Shown: positions 1 through 6,134, numbered from the stretch's first letter. The stretch is DNA of 8,010 bases from Nitrosomonadaceae bacterium (GCA_021300055.1 JAJTHU010000245.1:1-8010); one strand, 5' to 3'. Made by a program: numbers and translations. The notes: generated by a model from the sequence alone, not told the origin.

Positions 1-328
1 CACCGGCGTGGCGTTCGGCGGTGCTGTGGTGGGCATGCGGCTTGCCGGTCGGGTTGAAGTGTCCGCCGGTACTCATGCCGTCGCCCGACGAGCAATCGCC
101 TTTGTCGTGTACGTGGAAACCGTGCTCGGCGCCAGGCTTGAGGCCCTTTACGTCGGCCACAACGCGCACCTTGTCGCCCACCTGCGTAAAGGTCACCGAG
201 CCGCTGGTGTTATTGCCTTTGGTCGGTTCGAGATTGGCGACCGCAACGGGGCCTTCGGGCGCCATGCTGGCACACCCCGCGAGCAGCGCTACGATGAGTG
301 CTGCGATCGTGAGGTGGTGGGCGCGCAT
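1..328 (-). CDS. sodC: Cu-Zn superoxide dismutase, lipoprotein (N-terminal part, cut by window edge)
   Basis: The visible 109 residues are the N-terminal part of a periplasmic Cu-Zn superoxide dismutase, which converts superoxide to hydrogen peroxide and oxygen. The protein starts with a lipoprotein signal: a hydrophobic stretch ending in the lipobox L16-A17-G18-C19. Residue +2 is Ala, which by the usual Lol rule favours the outer membrane. The active-site pattern is clear: HGFHVHDKGDCSS gives copper ligands H72 and H74 and disulfide cysteine C79; GGHFNP gives bridging H90; H98 and H107 lie 8 and 17 residues further on, the spacing of the zinc ligands in this family. The first base of the cut codon after RHAG is G, consistent with the zinc-ligand Asp. 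The ATG is preceded by AGGAG, which overlaps the TAG stop of the upstream gene. Only 9 nt separate the two genes, so they are probably cotranscribed. The C-terminal copper His and second disulfide Cys lie outside the window. Confidence 0.93.
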   Translation of the reverse strand, partial: MRAHHLTIAALIVALLAGCASMAPEGPVAVANLEPTKGNNTSGSVTFTQVGDKVRVVADVKGLKPGAEHGFHVHDKGDCSSGDGMSTGGHFNPTGKPHAHHSTAERHAG

Positions 329-333
329 GTCAA

Positions 334-339
334 GCTCCT
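334..339 (-). promoter_or_regulatory. Ribosome binding site of sodC, overlapping the upstream stop codon
   Basis: On the minus strand the sequence TAGGAGC contains both the TAG stop of the Pro-rich protein gene and the AGGAG Shine-Dalgarno sequence of sodC, about 6 nt before its ATG. This fixes the sodC start and suggests that the terminating ribosome helps initiation on sodC (translational coupling, inferred). Confidence 0.75.
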
Positions 340-649
340 ATTTTTTTGCGGGTGCAGCGGCTGGTTTGGCGGCGGCTGGTGTAGGCGCTGCGGCTATCGC
401 GACTGGCTTCGGAATGGGCTTACCCGCCTTGCGCATGTTGGACTGGAAGTTGGTCACCGCCTTGTCTTCGTAGCGAGCTTGGTCCGCCTTGGCCTTCTCT
501 GCCGCTGCTTTGTCCTTCTCCGCTTTTGCAGCGGCTGCCGCGGCTTGTTCCGGGGTGGGCGGTGGAGGCGGTGGCAACTTGGCCCAAGCCGGTGTGGAAA
601 GTGCAACCAAGGTAGCGCAAATGCTCGCGATACGGGTAGCTGATTTCAT
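338..649 (-). CDS. Secreted Pro/Ala/Lys-rich small protein of unknown function
   Basis: A 103-residue protein with a Sec signal peptide (about residues 1-23, ending TPAWA before K24). The mature part has three zones: a run of six prolines (P26-P31) followed by TPEQ; an Ala/Lys/Glu-rich helix-forming segment (about 36-58); and, after YEDKAVTNFQSNMRKAGKP, a Pro-Ala tail ending in AKK. It has no cysteine after the signal, no catalytic motif and no membrane segment. I recall similar short 'KLP..A/K-rich' secreted proteins in betaproteobacteria annotated only as hypothetical; that is family memory, not proof. The start is supported by GGGGAG 5 nt before the ATG. It begins 24 nt after the fdhC stop and its own stop overlaps the sodC ribosome site, so it is likely part of the same transcript. 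A role as a periplasmic structural or stress-linked protein is possible, but nothing in the sequence shows it. Confidence 0.8.
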   Translation of the reverse strand: MKSATRIASICATLVALSTPAWAKLPPPPPPTPEQAAAAAAKAEKDKAAAEKAKADQARYEDKAVTNFQSNMRKAGKPIPKPVAIAAAPTPAAAKPAAAPAKK

Positions 650-673
650 TTTTTCTCCCCTGTGAAATACGAC

Positions 674-1786
674 TTAGTCGTCACCGGCGGCGGGCTGCGC
701 GCCAACCGGGGCTGCGCTGGTGCTGTTACCACCGCTCTTCTTGACCTCGCCATACCAGAGTTCGTGATGTTCTTTGGCCCACGTTTCATCAACGTAACCT
801 TCGCGCATGCCTTCGTAAGCGCCTTCCGTGCCGATGGTACCCATGTAAATGTGCGCCAGGGATGCTGCGACGAACAACACGGCAACGATGCCATGCACCA
901 AATTCGCCTCGGCCATCAACTCGCGCGTCGTGTTCCAGTTGGGGAACAACAGGATCAGACCGGAGATGCTAATTAGCAGGCCGAACAGAACAATCGAGAG
1001 CCAGAACCAAGTCTTTTCGCCGCCGTTGAAGCGACCAGAAGGAATTTCCTTGCCGCTCAACAGGCCGCCCGCCTTAGACAGCCACGTGAAATCATGCGCC
1101 TTGAAAAAGTTATCTTTCACGTACAAGAAGAAGAATGCCACCAGCGAGAACATGAACAGCGGACCAGAGAAGTTATGCAGCGCCTTCATGATCTGCGTAA
1201 TCCACGCAAATACAGCCGCGCCAAGAATCGGCATCAAGAAGTACTTGCCAAACATGATGATGACGCCTGAGATTGCAAGCACGACGAATGAAATAGCCAT
1301 CGTCCAATGCGCGACACGCTCGGCCGAATTGAAGCGCTCGATCAGCTTGCCGGAACGCGCACCGTGCAGCTTGAACGGCCCCTTGACGAAGAAGAACAGC
1401 ATCAGCGCCGCAGGCACAATGATCAGCAACACACCACCGTAGAACGTCACGGGGCCGTTGCGGACTTCGCGCCACCACTGCCCTTTATCTTCCAGCAGGA
1501 CGTTCATCTCGTGGCCAGGCACCGAGGCGTACTGCGGCTTGAGTTCAACCTCCGACCATTTCGGCGGTTGGTTCCAGCCCTCTTTAGCGGTGCTGCCTGC
1601 GGGTAACGCTGGCGCTGGCTTTGCCGCTGGTGCTTCAACGGCTGGGGCTGGGGCTGATGCCGCCGCTGGTGCGGGAGCAGCCGCCGGCGCTTGCGCATGC
1701 GCTGCAAGCCCCAAGCTGATAGCAAGGCTACCGAGGGCGAGTCGAATCGCCGACGCGACGTTTAGTTGAGCTGAGATGCGAGCCAT
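674..1786 (-). CDS. fdhC: Formate dehydrogenase gamma subunit, cytochrome b (with N-terminal secreted extension)
   Basis: A 370-residue membrane cytochrome b that takes electrons from the periplasmic Fe-S subunit through two hemes to the quinone pool. The C-terminal two thirds match the FdnI/FdoI-type gamma subunit: membrane segments near 158-178, 205-223, 260-281 and 295-316. Likely heme ligands are H160 (RVAHW), H204 (ALHNFSG), H298 (NLVHG) and H312 (LAHIYMGT); the 14-residue spacing of the last pair equals H155/H169 of E. coli FdnI. The N-terminal part is extra compared with the ~217-aa FdnI: a cleavable signal peptide (about 1-33, LAAHAQA), a Pro/Ala linker (34-65), a Trp-containing segment (70-110) and an additional membrane helix (about 113-135). 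The start is chosen because GGAGGA lies 6 nt upstream and a signal peptide follows. The frame stays open further upstream into the lipoprotein gene, but that extension has no support. It is separated from the lipoprotein gene by 148 nt. Confidence 0.94.
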   Translation of the reverse strand: MARISAQLNVASAIRLALGSLAISLGLAAHAQAPAAAPAPAAASAPAPAVEAPAAKPAPALPAGSTAKEGWNQPPKWSEVELKPQYASVPGHEMNVLLEDKGQWWREVRNGPVTFYGGVLLIIVPAALMLFFFVKGPFKLHGARSGKLIERFNSAERVAHWTMAISFVVLAISGVIIMFGKYFLMPILGAAVFAWITQIMKALHNFSGPLFMFSLVAFFFLYVKDNFFKAHDFTWLSKAGGLLSGKEIPSGRFNGGEKTWFWLSIVLFGLLISISGLILLFPNWNTTRELMAEANLVHGIVAVLFVAASLAHIYMGTIGTEGAYEGMREGYVDETWAKEHHELWYGEVKKSGGNSTSAAPVGAQPAAGDD

Positions 1787-1792
1787 TCTGAT

Positions 1793-1798
1793 TCCTCC
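1793..1798 (-). promoter_or_regulatory. Ribosome binding site deciding the fdhC start
   Basis: GGAGGA on the minus strand, 6 nt before the ATG at 1786. It selects this start over upstream in-frame ATGs that would put about 94 non-homologous residues before the signal peptide and overlap the lipoprotein gene. Confidence 0.8.
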
Positions 1799-1851
1799 GA
1801 GTGGATCTAGCGCTTTGATTTTTGTTGTTGTGCGAGTAACGGGTAAGGCGC

Positions 1852-1881
1852 GGTGCGGTTGCGGCGTTGACCGCAAACACC
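1852..1881 (-). other. Intergenic hairpin between the lipoprotein gene and fdhC
   Basis: Within the 148-nt gap before fdhC there is an inverted repeat: outer arms GGTG/CACC and inner arms TTGCGG/CCGCAA around a 6-nt loop, with a small asymmetric internal loop between the two stems. No U-run follows on the minus strand, so it is not a typical intrinsic terminator. It could be an mRNA processing or stability element that sets the fdhC level relative to fdhAB. A 10-bp palindrome (CGTCGCGACG, 1896-1905) lies just upstream in the transcript. I see no convincing promoter in the gap. Confidence 0.4.
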
Positions 1882-1934
1882 AAGGCAGGGAAGCGCGTCG
1901 CGACGAATTGCTCTCACGAACGCGCCGTCTGGAG

Positions 1935-2162
1935 TCAGGACTTTGCGGCGCCCGTGCGCAGGTATTCGTTCTGACCCTTGCTACGCTCCGCAAGCGCGGC
2001 TTCCCACTTTTTGCGGTCGCCGCCGAAGCGCGCGTCATCAGCCGGGCGCGCGTCCTTCTTGCCTGCATAAACCTTCTCGACCTTCGCCTTCTGGTCGATT
2101 TCGCTGCAGCCAGTCAAGATCAACGCGGCAGTAGCAAGTCCGGCGATCAGTGCGCGCTTCAT
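1935..2162 (-). CDS. Small lipoprotein within the formate dehydrogenase operon, function unknown
   Basis: A 75-residue protein whose ATG overlaps the fdhB stop as ATGA, so it is probably translated by coupling to fdhB. It begins with a lipoprotein signal: K2-R3, a hydrophobic core, and lipobox L16-T17-G18-C19. Residue +2 is Ser, which favours outer-membrane sorting under the Lol rule. The mature part of about 57 residues is hydrophilic and charged (KVEKVYAGKKDARP, then DRKKWEAALAERSKGQNEY), probably helical in its second half. It has no further cysteine, no heme motif and no Fe-S motif. I do not recognise a named family with certainty; my memory that fdh loci of related bacteria carry similar short lipoproteins ending in a W..L..R..GQNEY-like block is vague. 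A longer reading frame starts 18 codons upstream at 2216, but that start lies inside fdhB, and the lipobox supports the short form. Position between fdhB and fdhC suggests a role in the FDH complex (inferred). Confidence 0.85.
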   Translation of the reverse strand: MKRALIAGLATAALILTGCSEIDQKAKVEKVYAGKKDARPADDARFGGDRKKWEAALAERSKGQNEYLRTGAAKS

Positions 2163-2770
2163 GCTTTCGCTCCGGCTTTCTTGTCGCCGCGCTCGTAGGC
2201 CATCGCCCAACCCCAAATCTCTTCGCCTCGCTTACGGGTCTGGACGCGAGTTTTGTAGATCGATTGGATCACCGCACCATCACCGGCGAGCAACGCCTTG
2301 GTCGAGCACATTTCGGCGCACGCAGGCAACTTGCCTTCGGCGATGCGGTTACGACCATATTTCGCGAATTCCGCCTTGCTGTGGTTTTCTTCAGGGCCAC
2401 CCGCGCAGAACGTGCACTTGTCCATCTTGCCGCGCAGGCCGAACGCGCCCGCTTGTGGGAACTGTGGTGCGCCGAACGGACACGCATAGAAGCAGTAACC
2501 GCAACCGATGCAGAGGTCCTTATCGTGCAACACCACACCCTCTTCGGTCTTGTAGAAGCAATCGACCGGGCACACTGCCATGCAAGGCGCGTCGGAGCAA
2601 TGCATACAAGCGACTGAAATCGAGCGCTCACCGGGCTTGCCATCATTGACCGTCACGAGGCGACGGCGATTTACACCCCAAGGCACCTCGTGCTCGTTCT
2701 TACACGCGGTCACGCAGCCGTTGCACTCAATGCAGCGCTCTGCGTCGCAGATAAATTTCATTCTTGGCAT
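2159..2770 (-). CDS. fdhB: Formate dehydrogenase beta subunit, four [4Fe-4S] clusters (Fdh3B type)
   Basis: A 203-residue ferredoxin-like subunit that carries electrons from FdhA to FdhC. Sixteen cysteines form four cluster motifs: C13/C16/C19/C23, C55/C58/C63/C67, C87/C90/C93/C97 and C119/C122/C151/C155. This is the arrangement of the FdnH/DmsB/PhsB group. C8 and C71 are additional cysteines. There is no signal peptide, so export together with Tat-borne FdhA is expected (known for the family). Unlike E. coli FdnH (about 294 aa), it has no C-terminal membrane helix, as in the shorter fdh3B class. GAGGAG lies 6 nt before the ATG, supporting MPRMKFIC as the start, although M4 is an in-frame alternative. 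It begins 23 nt after the fdhA stop and its stop overlaps the lipoprotein start. Confidence 0.96.
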   Translation of the reverse strand: MPRMKFICDAERCIECNGCVTACKNEHEVPWGVNRRRLVTVNDGKPGERSISVACMHCSDAPCMAVCPVDCFYKTEEGVVLHDKDLCIGCGYCFYACPFGAPQFPQAGAFGLRGKMDKCTFCAGGPEENHSKAEFAKYGRNRIAEGKLPACAEMCSTKALLAGDGAVIQSIYKTRVQTRKRGEEIWGWAMAYERGDKKAGAKA

Positions 2771-2793
2771 GGTTATCTCCTCTTCCCCGTCGA

Positions 2794-5733
2794 TCAGGCT
2801 GCCACAACCTGGCAGAGCGTTGTCTTGGTTTCCTGCATCATGGTGACGCTGTCGTAGCCGTAGGTCGTGGCGGTGTTAACGGCTTCACCACGCACGATTG
2901 GCGCTGCACCGTCGGGATACTTGGAGAGCATGTCCGCGCCCTGCCACCAACCCGCAAAGTGGAACGGAATAAAGGTCGTGCCCGAGGCAACGCGTTCGGT
3001 CACCTGCGACTTGACCTTGATCTTCGCACCTGTCGGCGACTTCACCCAAACGTACTGGTTGTTCTTGATGCCGCGTGCCTCGGCGTCCTTTGGATTGATC
3101 TCGACGAAGTTCTCCTGCTGCAACTCGGCGAGCCAAGGATTCGATCGCGTCTCGTCGCCGCCACCCTCGTATTCGACCAGACGACCAGAGGTAAGAATGA
3201 GCGGGTATTCCTTGCTTGCATCCTTGACCTCTTTTTGGATCGTGTCGAAACGCGTTGGCAAGCGCCAGAACGCCTTGCGGTCCGCCTGTGCCGGGTACTT
3301 GGCAACGAGGTCGGGGCGCGGTGAATAGATCGGCTCGCGATGAATTGGCACCGGATCTGGGAAGTTCCAGACAATGGCGCGCGCCTTCGCGTTACCGAAT
3401 GGGTGACATCCGTGGTTCTTCATGGCCACTCTGATGATGCCGCCCGACAGGTCAGTCTTCCAGTTCTTGCCTTCAGCTGCCTGCTTCTCCTCCTCCGTCA
3501 GTTCGTTCCACCATCCCAATTTCTTGAGCAGTACGTGGTCAAACTCGGGGTATCCGGTTGTGATGTCTGCGCCCTTGGAGTGCGAACCGTCCTCAGCGAG
3601 CAGCGAAACACCCTCGCGCTCAACGCCGAAGTTAGCGCGGAAGTTACCGCCGCCGTCCATCACGTGCACCGAAGTGTCGTACAAGTTTGGCGAACCAGGG
3701 TGCTTGAGATCGGCATTGCCGTAGCAAGGCCAAGGCAGACCAAAGAAGTCGCCTTTCATGTTGTAGCCGGTTTCTTTGTCAACCACGTCGGTGGTGCAAC
3801 GCAAAGTCTTGACGTCGAACGCAGCCATGTTGCGCATGTGCGCCTTAAGGCGCTCAGGGGTTTGGCCGGTGTAACCAATGGTCCACGTGCCGCGGTTGAT
3901 CTCGCGCAGGAGATCCTCAACCACAGGCTCTTCGATACCGTTCGCGGTTTTGGTCAGCGAGATGTTCTGCTTACCGTCGCGCTTGCCGAGCAGTTGGTCG
4001 GCAAAGCCCATGCGCTTGGCGAAGTCGTACATGATCGCGTGGTCCGTGCGCGACTCAAACAGCGGATCGATAACCTTCTCGCGCCACTGGATCGAGCGGT
4101 TCGAAGCGGTACATGAACCGGCACACTCGAACTGCGTCGCAGCAGGCAGCAAGTACACGCCCTCTTTGCGATCTGGCATTGCCGCAGAAGCGGTCGGATA
4201 AGGATCGATGATGACCATCATCTCGACCTTTTCCATCGCCTTTTTCATGTCGAGACCACGGGTCTGCGAGTTTGGCGCATGGCCCCAATACACAACCGCC
4301 TTGAGGTTGGTCTCTTGGTCGATCATGTCGGGGTTCTCAAGCACACCGTCGATCCAACGCGAAACGGTCATGCCCGGCTTTTCCATCATCGCTTTAGAAG
4401 CGAACTGGCTCTTCATCCAATCGTAATCAACGTTCCAGACCTTGGTCCAGTGCTTCCAGGCGCCTTCATTGATACCGTAGTAGCCTGGCAGTGAATCTGG
4501 GTTCGGACCGACGTCGGTCGCGCCCTGAACGTTATCGTGACCGCGGAAGATGTTTGCGCCGCCGCCCGCCACACCGATGTTGCCGAGCGCAAGTTGCAGC
4601 AAGCAAGACATGCGCACCATGGCGTTGCCTACAGTGTGCTGGGTTTGTCCCATACACCAGACGATCGTGGACGGACGGTTCTTCGCCATCGTCTCTGCGG
4701 CAGCATAGACCTCGGCCTCCGGAACGCCGCAGGCCTCTTCAACGGCCTTCGGATTCCACTTCTTCATGACCTCTTCTTTGATCTTCTCCATGCCAAAGAC
4801 GCGGTCGTTGATGTATTTCTTATCTTCCCAGCCGTTGTTGAAGATATGCCACAGCATGCCGTACAGGAACGGGATGTCTGAGCCCGAGCGAATACGGATG
4901 AACTGATCCGCTTTCGCTGCAGTACGCGTGAAGCGTGGGTCGACAACGATCATCTTCGCGCCGGTTTCTTTGGCGTGCAGCATATGCAGCATCGAAACAG
5001 GGTGCGCTTCGGCCGCGTTAGAGCCGATATACATGGCACACTTGGTGTTCTGCATATCGTTGTATGAGTTCGTCATCGCCCCGTAGCCCCAAGTGTTGGC
5101 AACACCTGCAACCGTGGTGGAGTGACAAATGCGCGCTTGGTGATCGCAGTTATTCGTGCCAAACATCGACACAAACTTGCGCAGCAAATACGCTTGCTCG
5201 TTGTTGTGCTTCGAGGAACCGACCCAATACACCGAATCAGCGGTCGAAGTCTTTCTGATCTGCATGAGCTTGTCGGTGATTTCCGACATCGCTTGATCCC
5301 AACTGATGCGTTGGTACTTGCCGTTGACCAACTTCATCGGGTACTTGAGGCGATGCTCACCGTGACCGTGCTCACGAACCGATGCGCCCTTCGCACAGTG
5401 TGCCCCAAGGTTAATCGGCGAATCGAACACGGGCTCCTGACGTACCCACACGCCGTTTTGCACATGCGCATCCACGGCGCAGCCAACGGAGCAGTGTGTG
5501 CAGATCGTCCGTTTCACCGAGATCGGGCCGTCGCTCGCGACCATCGGGCCGCTAGCCGCCTCAGCCCGCTGCATCATCGAGAACGGAAGTTGCGAGGCAA
5601 ATGCCCCCGCCCCTGCCACCATCCCTGATCGCTTCAGAAATGCGCGTCGATCGATCGTGCCGACGACTTGGTTAAGTTTCGATGCGAACGTGCTCTTTTC
5701 TACTTGTCCGGAAGATTTTTTGGTGAGCAGCAT
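2794..5733 (-). CDS. fdhA: Formate dehydrogenase catalytic alpha subunit, Tat-exported, cysteine type
   Basis: A 979-residue molybdopterin oxidoreductase that oxidises formate to CO2 at a Mo- or W-bis-MGD centre in the periplasm. Residues 28-34 (DRRAFLK) are a twin-arginine motif, followed by a hydrophobic stretch and a likely cleavage region near AEAA (57-60). A [4Fe-4S] cluster is bound by C78, C81, C85 and C113, with the conserved K115 nearby. The metal ligand is C203 in QARICHS, where E. coli FdnG has selenocysteine; H204 next to it is the conserved active-site His. NVQGATDVG (401-409) is typical of this subfamily. The C-terminal molybdopterin-dinucleotide-binding domain spans roughly 840-979, including LILTSGRLVEYEGGG. 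Length is close to FdnG (about 1015 aa). The reading frame is intact with no in-frame TGA. GAGGAG lies 6 nt before the ATG. Upstream is a 173-nt gap with a tandem repeat and hairpin; fdhB follows after 23 nt. Whether Mo or W is used cannot be read from the sequence. Confidence 0.97.
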   Translation of the reverse strand: MLLTKKSSGQVEKSTFASKLNQVVGTIDRRAFLKRSGMVAGAGAFASQLPFSMMQRAEAASGPMVASDGPISVKRTICTHCSVGCAVDAHVQNGVWVRQEPVFDSPINLGAHCAKGASVREHGHGEHRLKYPMKLVNGKYQRISWDQAMSEITDKLMQIRKTSTADSVYWVGSSKHNNEQAYLLRKFVSMFGTNNCDHQARICHSTTVAGVANTWGYGAMTNSYNDMQNTKCAMYIGSNAAEAHPVSMLHMLHAKETGAKMIVVDPRFTRTAAKADQFIRIRSGSDIPFLYGMLWHIFNNGWEDKKYINDRVFGMEKIKEEVMKKWNPKAVEEACGVPEAEVYAAAETMAKNRPSTIVWCMGQTQHTVGNAMVRMSCLLQLALGNIGVAGGGANIFRGHDNVQGATDVGPNPDSLPGYYGINEGAWKHWTKVWNVDYDWMKSQFASKAMMEKPGMTVSRWIDGVLENPDMIDQETNLKAVVYWGHAPNSQTRGLDMKKAMEKVEMMVIIDPYPTASAAMPDRKEGVYLLPAATQFECAGSCTASNRSIQWREKVIDPLFESRTDHAIMYDFAKRMGFADQLLGKRDGKQNISLTKTANGIEEPVVEDLLREINRGTWTIGYTGQTPERLKAHMRNMAAFDVKTLRCTTDVVDKETGYNMKGDFFGLPWPCYGNADLKHPGSPNLYDTSVHVMDGGGNFRANFGVEREGVSLLAEDGSHSKGADITTGYPEFDHVLLKKLGWWNELTEEEKQAAEGKNWKTDLSGGIIRVAMKNHGCHPFGNAKARAIVWNFPDPVPIHREPIYSPRPDLVAKYPAQADRKAFWRLPTRFDTIQKEVKDASKEYPLILTSGRLVEYEGGGDETRSNPWLAELQQENFVEINPKDAEARGIKNNQYVWVKSPTGAKIKVKSQVTERVASGTTFIPFHFAGWWQGADMLSKYPDGAAPIVRGEAVNTATTYGYDSVTMMQETKTTLCQVVAA

Positions 5734-5780
5734 AGCGAACTCCTCGACGACTTCGATTTAGGACTGAAAACGGGAAACGA

Positions 5781-5808
5781 TACAGAGGCGATTCTACAGA
5801 GGCGATTC
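5781..5808 (-). repeat. Perfect tandem duplication of a 14-bp unit upstream of fdhA
   Basis: The unit TACAGAGGCGATTC (plus strand) occurs twice back to back with no mismatch, ending about 48 nt before the fdhA start codon. On the transcribed strand the unit reads GAATCGCCTCTGTA. It may be a duplicated regulator site or simply a replication-slippage product; the sequence alone does not decide. Confidence 0.85.
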
Positions 5809-5822
5809 ATTTGAGAACCACT

Positions 5823-5854
5823 CGCAGTGAGCAAACAACCGCTGCGCTCACGCG
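5823..5854 (-). other. Inverted repeat (hairpin) upstream of fdhA
   Basis: Arms CGC-A-GTGAGC (5823-5832) and GCTCACGCG (5846-5854) pair over 9 bp with one bulged A and a 13-nt loop. A second copy of GCTCACGCGA at 5879-5888 could pair with the same GTGAGC arm, giving two mutually exclusive stems. No U-run follows on the minus strand, so a classic terminator is unlikely. An mRNA stability, processing or attenuation element is possible. Confidence 0.45.
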
Positions 5855-5906
5855 ACACGCCACCGCCCGACGGACGTGGCTCACGCGAATCGCAGCGAAC
5901 ACGCGA

Positions 5907-6134
5907 CTAAATTTGCGTTGTGCGGTAGTAATGAGCGATATGCGGGGTGACCCGATAACCGCTCCCCTGGTCGGTCGCATCAGCTTCCGCGACTACTTTG
6001 GCAACAGGCTTGCCCGCCACAACCGCGGCGGCGCCTGCTACAACACCAGCGGTGCCCAAAGTGGCACCCAAAAGAAAGCCTCGACGGCTTGGTGTGATTT
6101 GCTCTAGCTTTGATGATGCATCGCGTTGCTTCAT
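5907..6134 (-). CDS. Formate dehydrogenase region TAT target protein (TIGR02811-like)
   Basis: A 75-residue protein with a twin-arginine motif at 16-21 (SRRGFL), a long Ala/Gly/Val hydrophobic stretch (about 20-42), and a short polar tail ending YRVTPHIAHYYRTTQI. The motif, length and the Y(R)xT...YYRTT ending match the small protein family known as 'formate dehydrogenase region TAT target', found next to fdh genes; its biochemical role is not established. It binds no visible cofactor: there is no cysteine. The hydrophobic region could remain as an uncleaved membrane anchor or be cleaved after AEA; this is unclear. The start is supported by GAGGAG 6 nt before the ATG. It lies 43 nt after the chaperone stop, and a 173-nt gap separates it from fdhA. 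Two Tat substrates side by side suggest it is exported with, or anchors, the FDH complex (inferred). Confidence 0.9.
   Translation of the reverse strand: MKQRDASSKLEQITPSRRGFLLGATLGTAGVVAGAAAVVAGKPVAKVVAEADATDQGSGYRVTPHIAHYYRTTQI

Larger units (their letters stand above)
5734..5906 (-). other. Non-coding region upstream of fdhA
   Basis: A 173-nt gap between the Tat-target gene and fdhA, one of the two long gaps in the block. It contains the fdhA ribosome site (GAGGAG, 5740-5745), a perfect 14-bp tandem repeat (5781-5808) and an inverted repeat (5823-5854), each listed separately. TAGAAT on the minus strand (5791-5796), at the junction of the two repeat units, is one mismatch from a sigma-70 -10 box, but no good -35 box lies 16-18 nt before it. 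A secondary promoter is therefore possible but weakly supported. I found no FNR-type TTGAT-N4-ATCAA site. Confidence 0.45.

Noticed and set aside
1852..1881. Rho-independent terminator before fdhC
   Set aside because: The stem is short and interrupted, and no U-tract follows on the transcribed strand.
1787..2068. In-frame upstream extension of fdhC by 94 codons
   Set aside because: It overlaps the lipoprotein gene, is Arg/Ser/Thr-rich with no family resemblance, and the start at 1786 has a strong ribosome site directly followed by a signal peptide.
3340..4116. 258-codon plus-strand frame opposite fdhA, and similar shorter ones across the window
   Set aside because: All are antisense to well-supported genes and show no motifs, signal or ribosome-site support.
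5791..5796. TAGAAT as a sigma-70 -10 box for an internal fdhA promoter
   Set aside because: No acceptable -35 hexamer lies at 16-18 nt; kept only as a note on the intergenic region.
5700..5810. Possible 36-codon upstream ORF containing the tandem repeat and overlapping the fdhA start
   Set aside because: It has only a weak GAGTGG-like ribosome site, its sequence resembles nothing I know, and short open frames of this size arise by chance.
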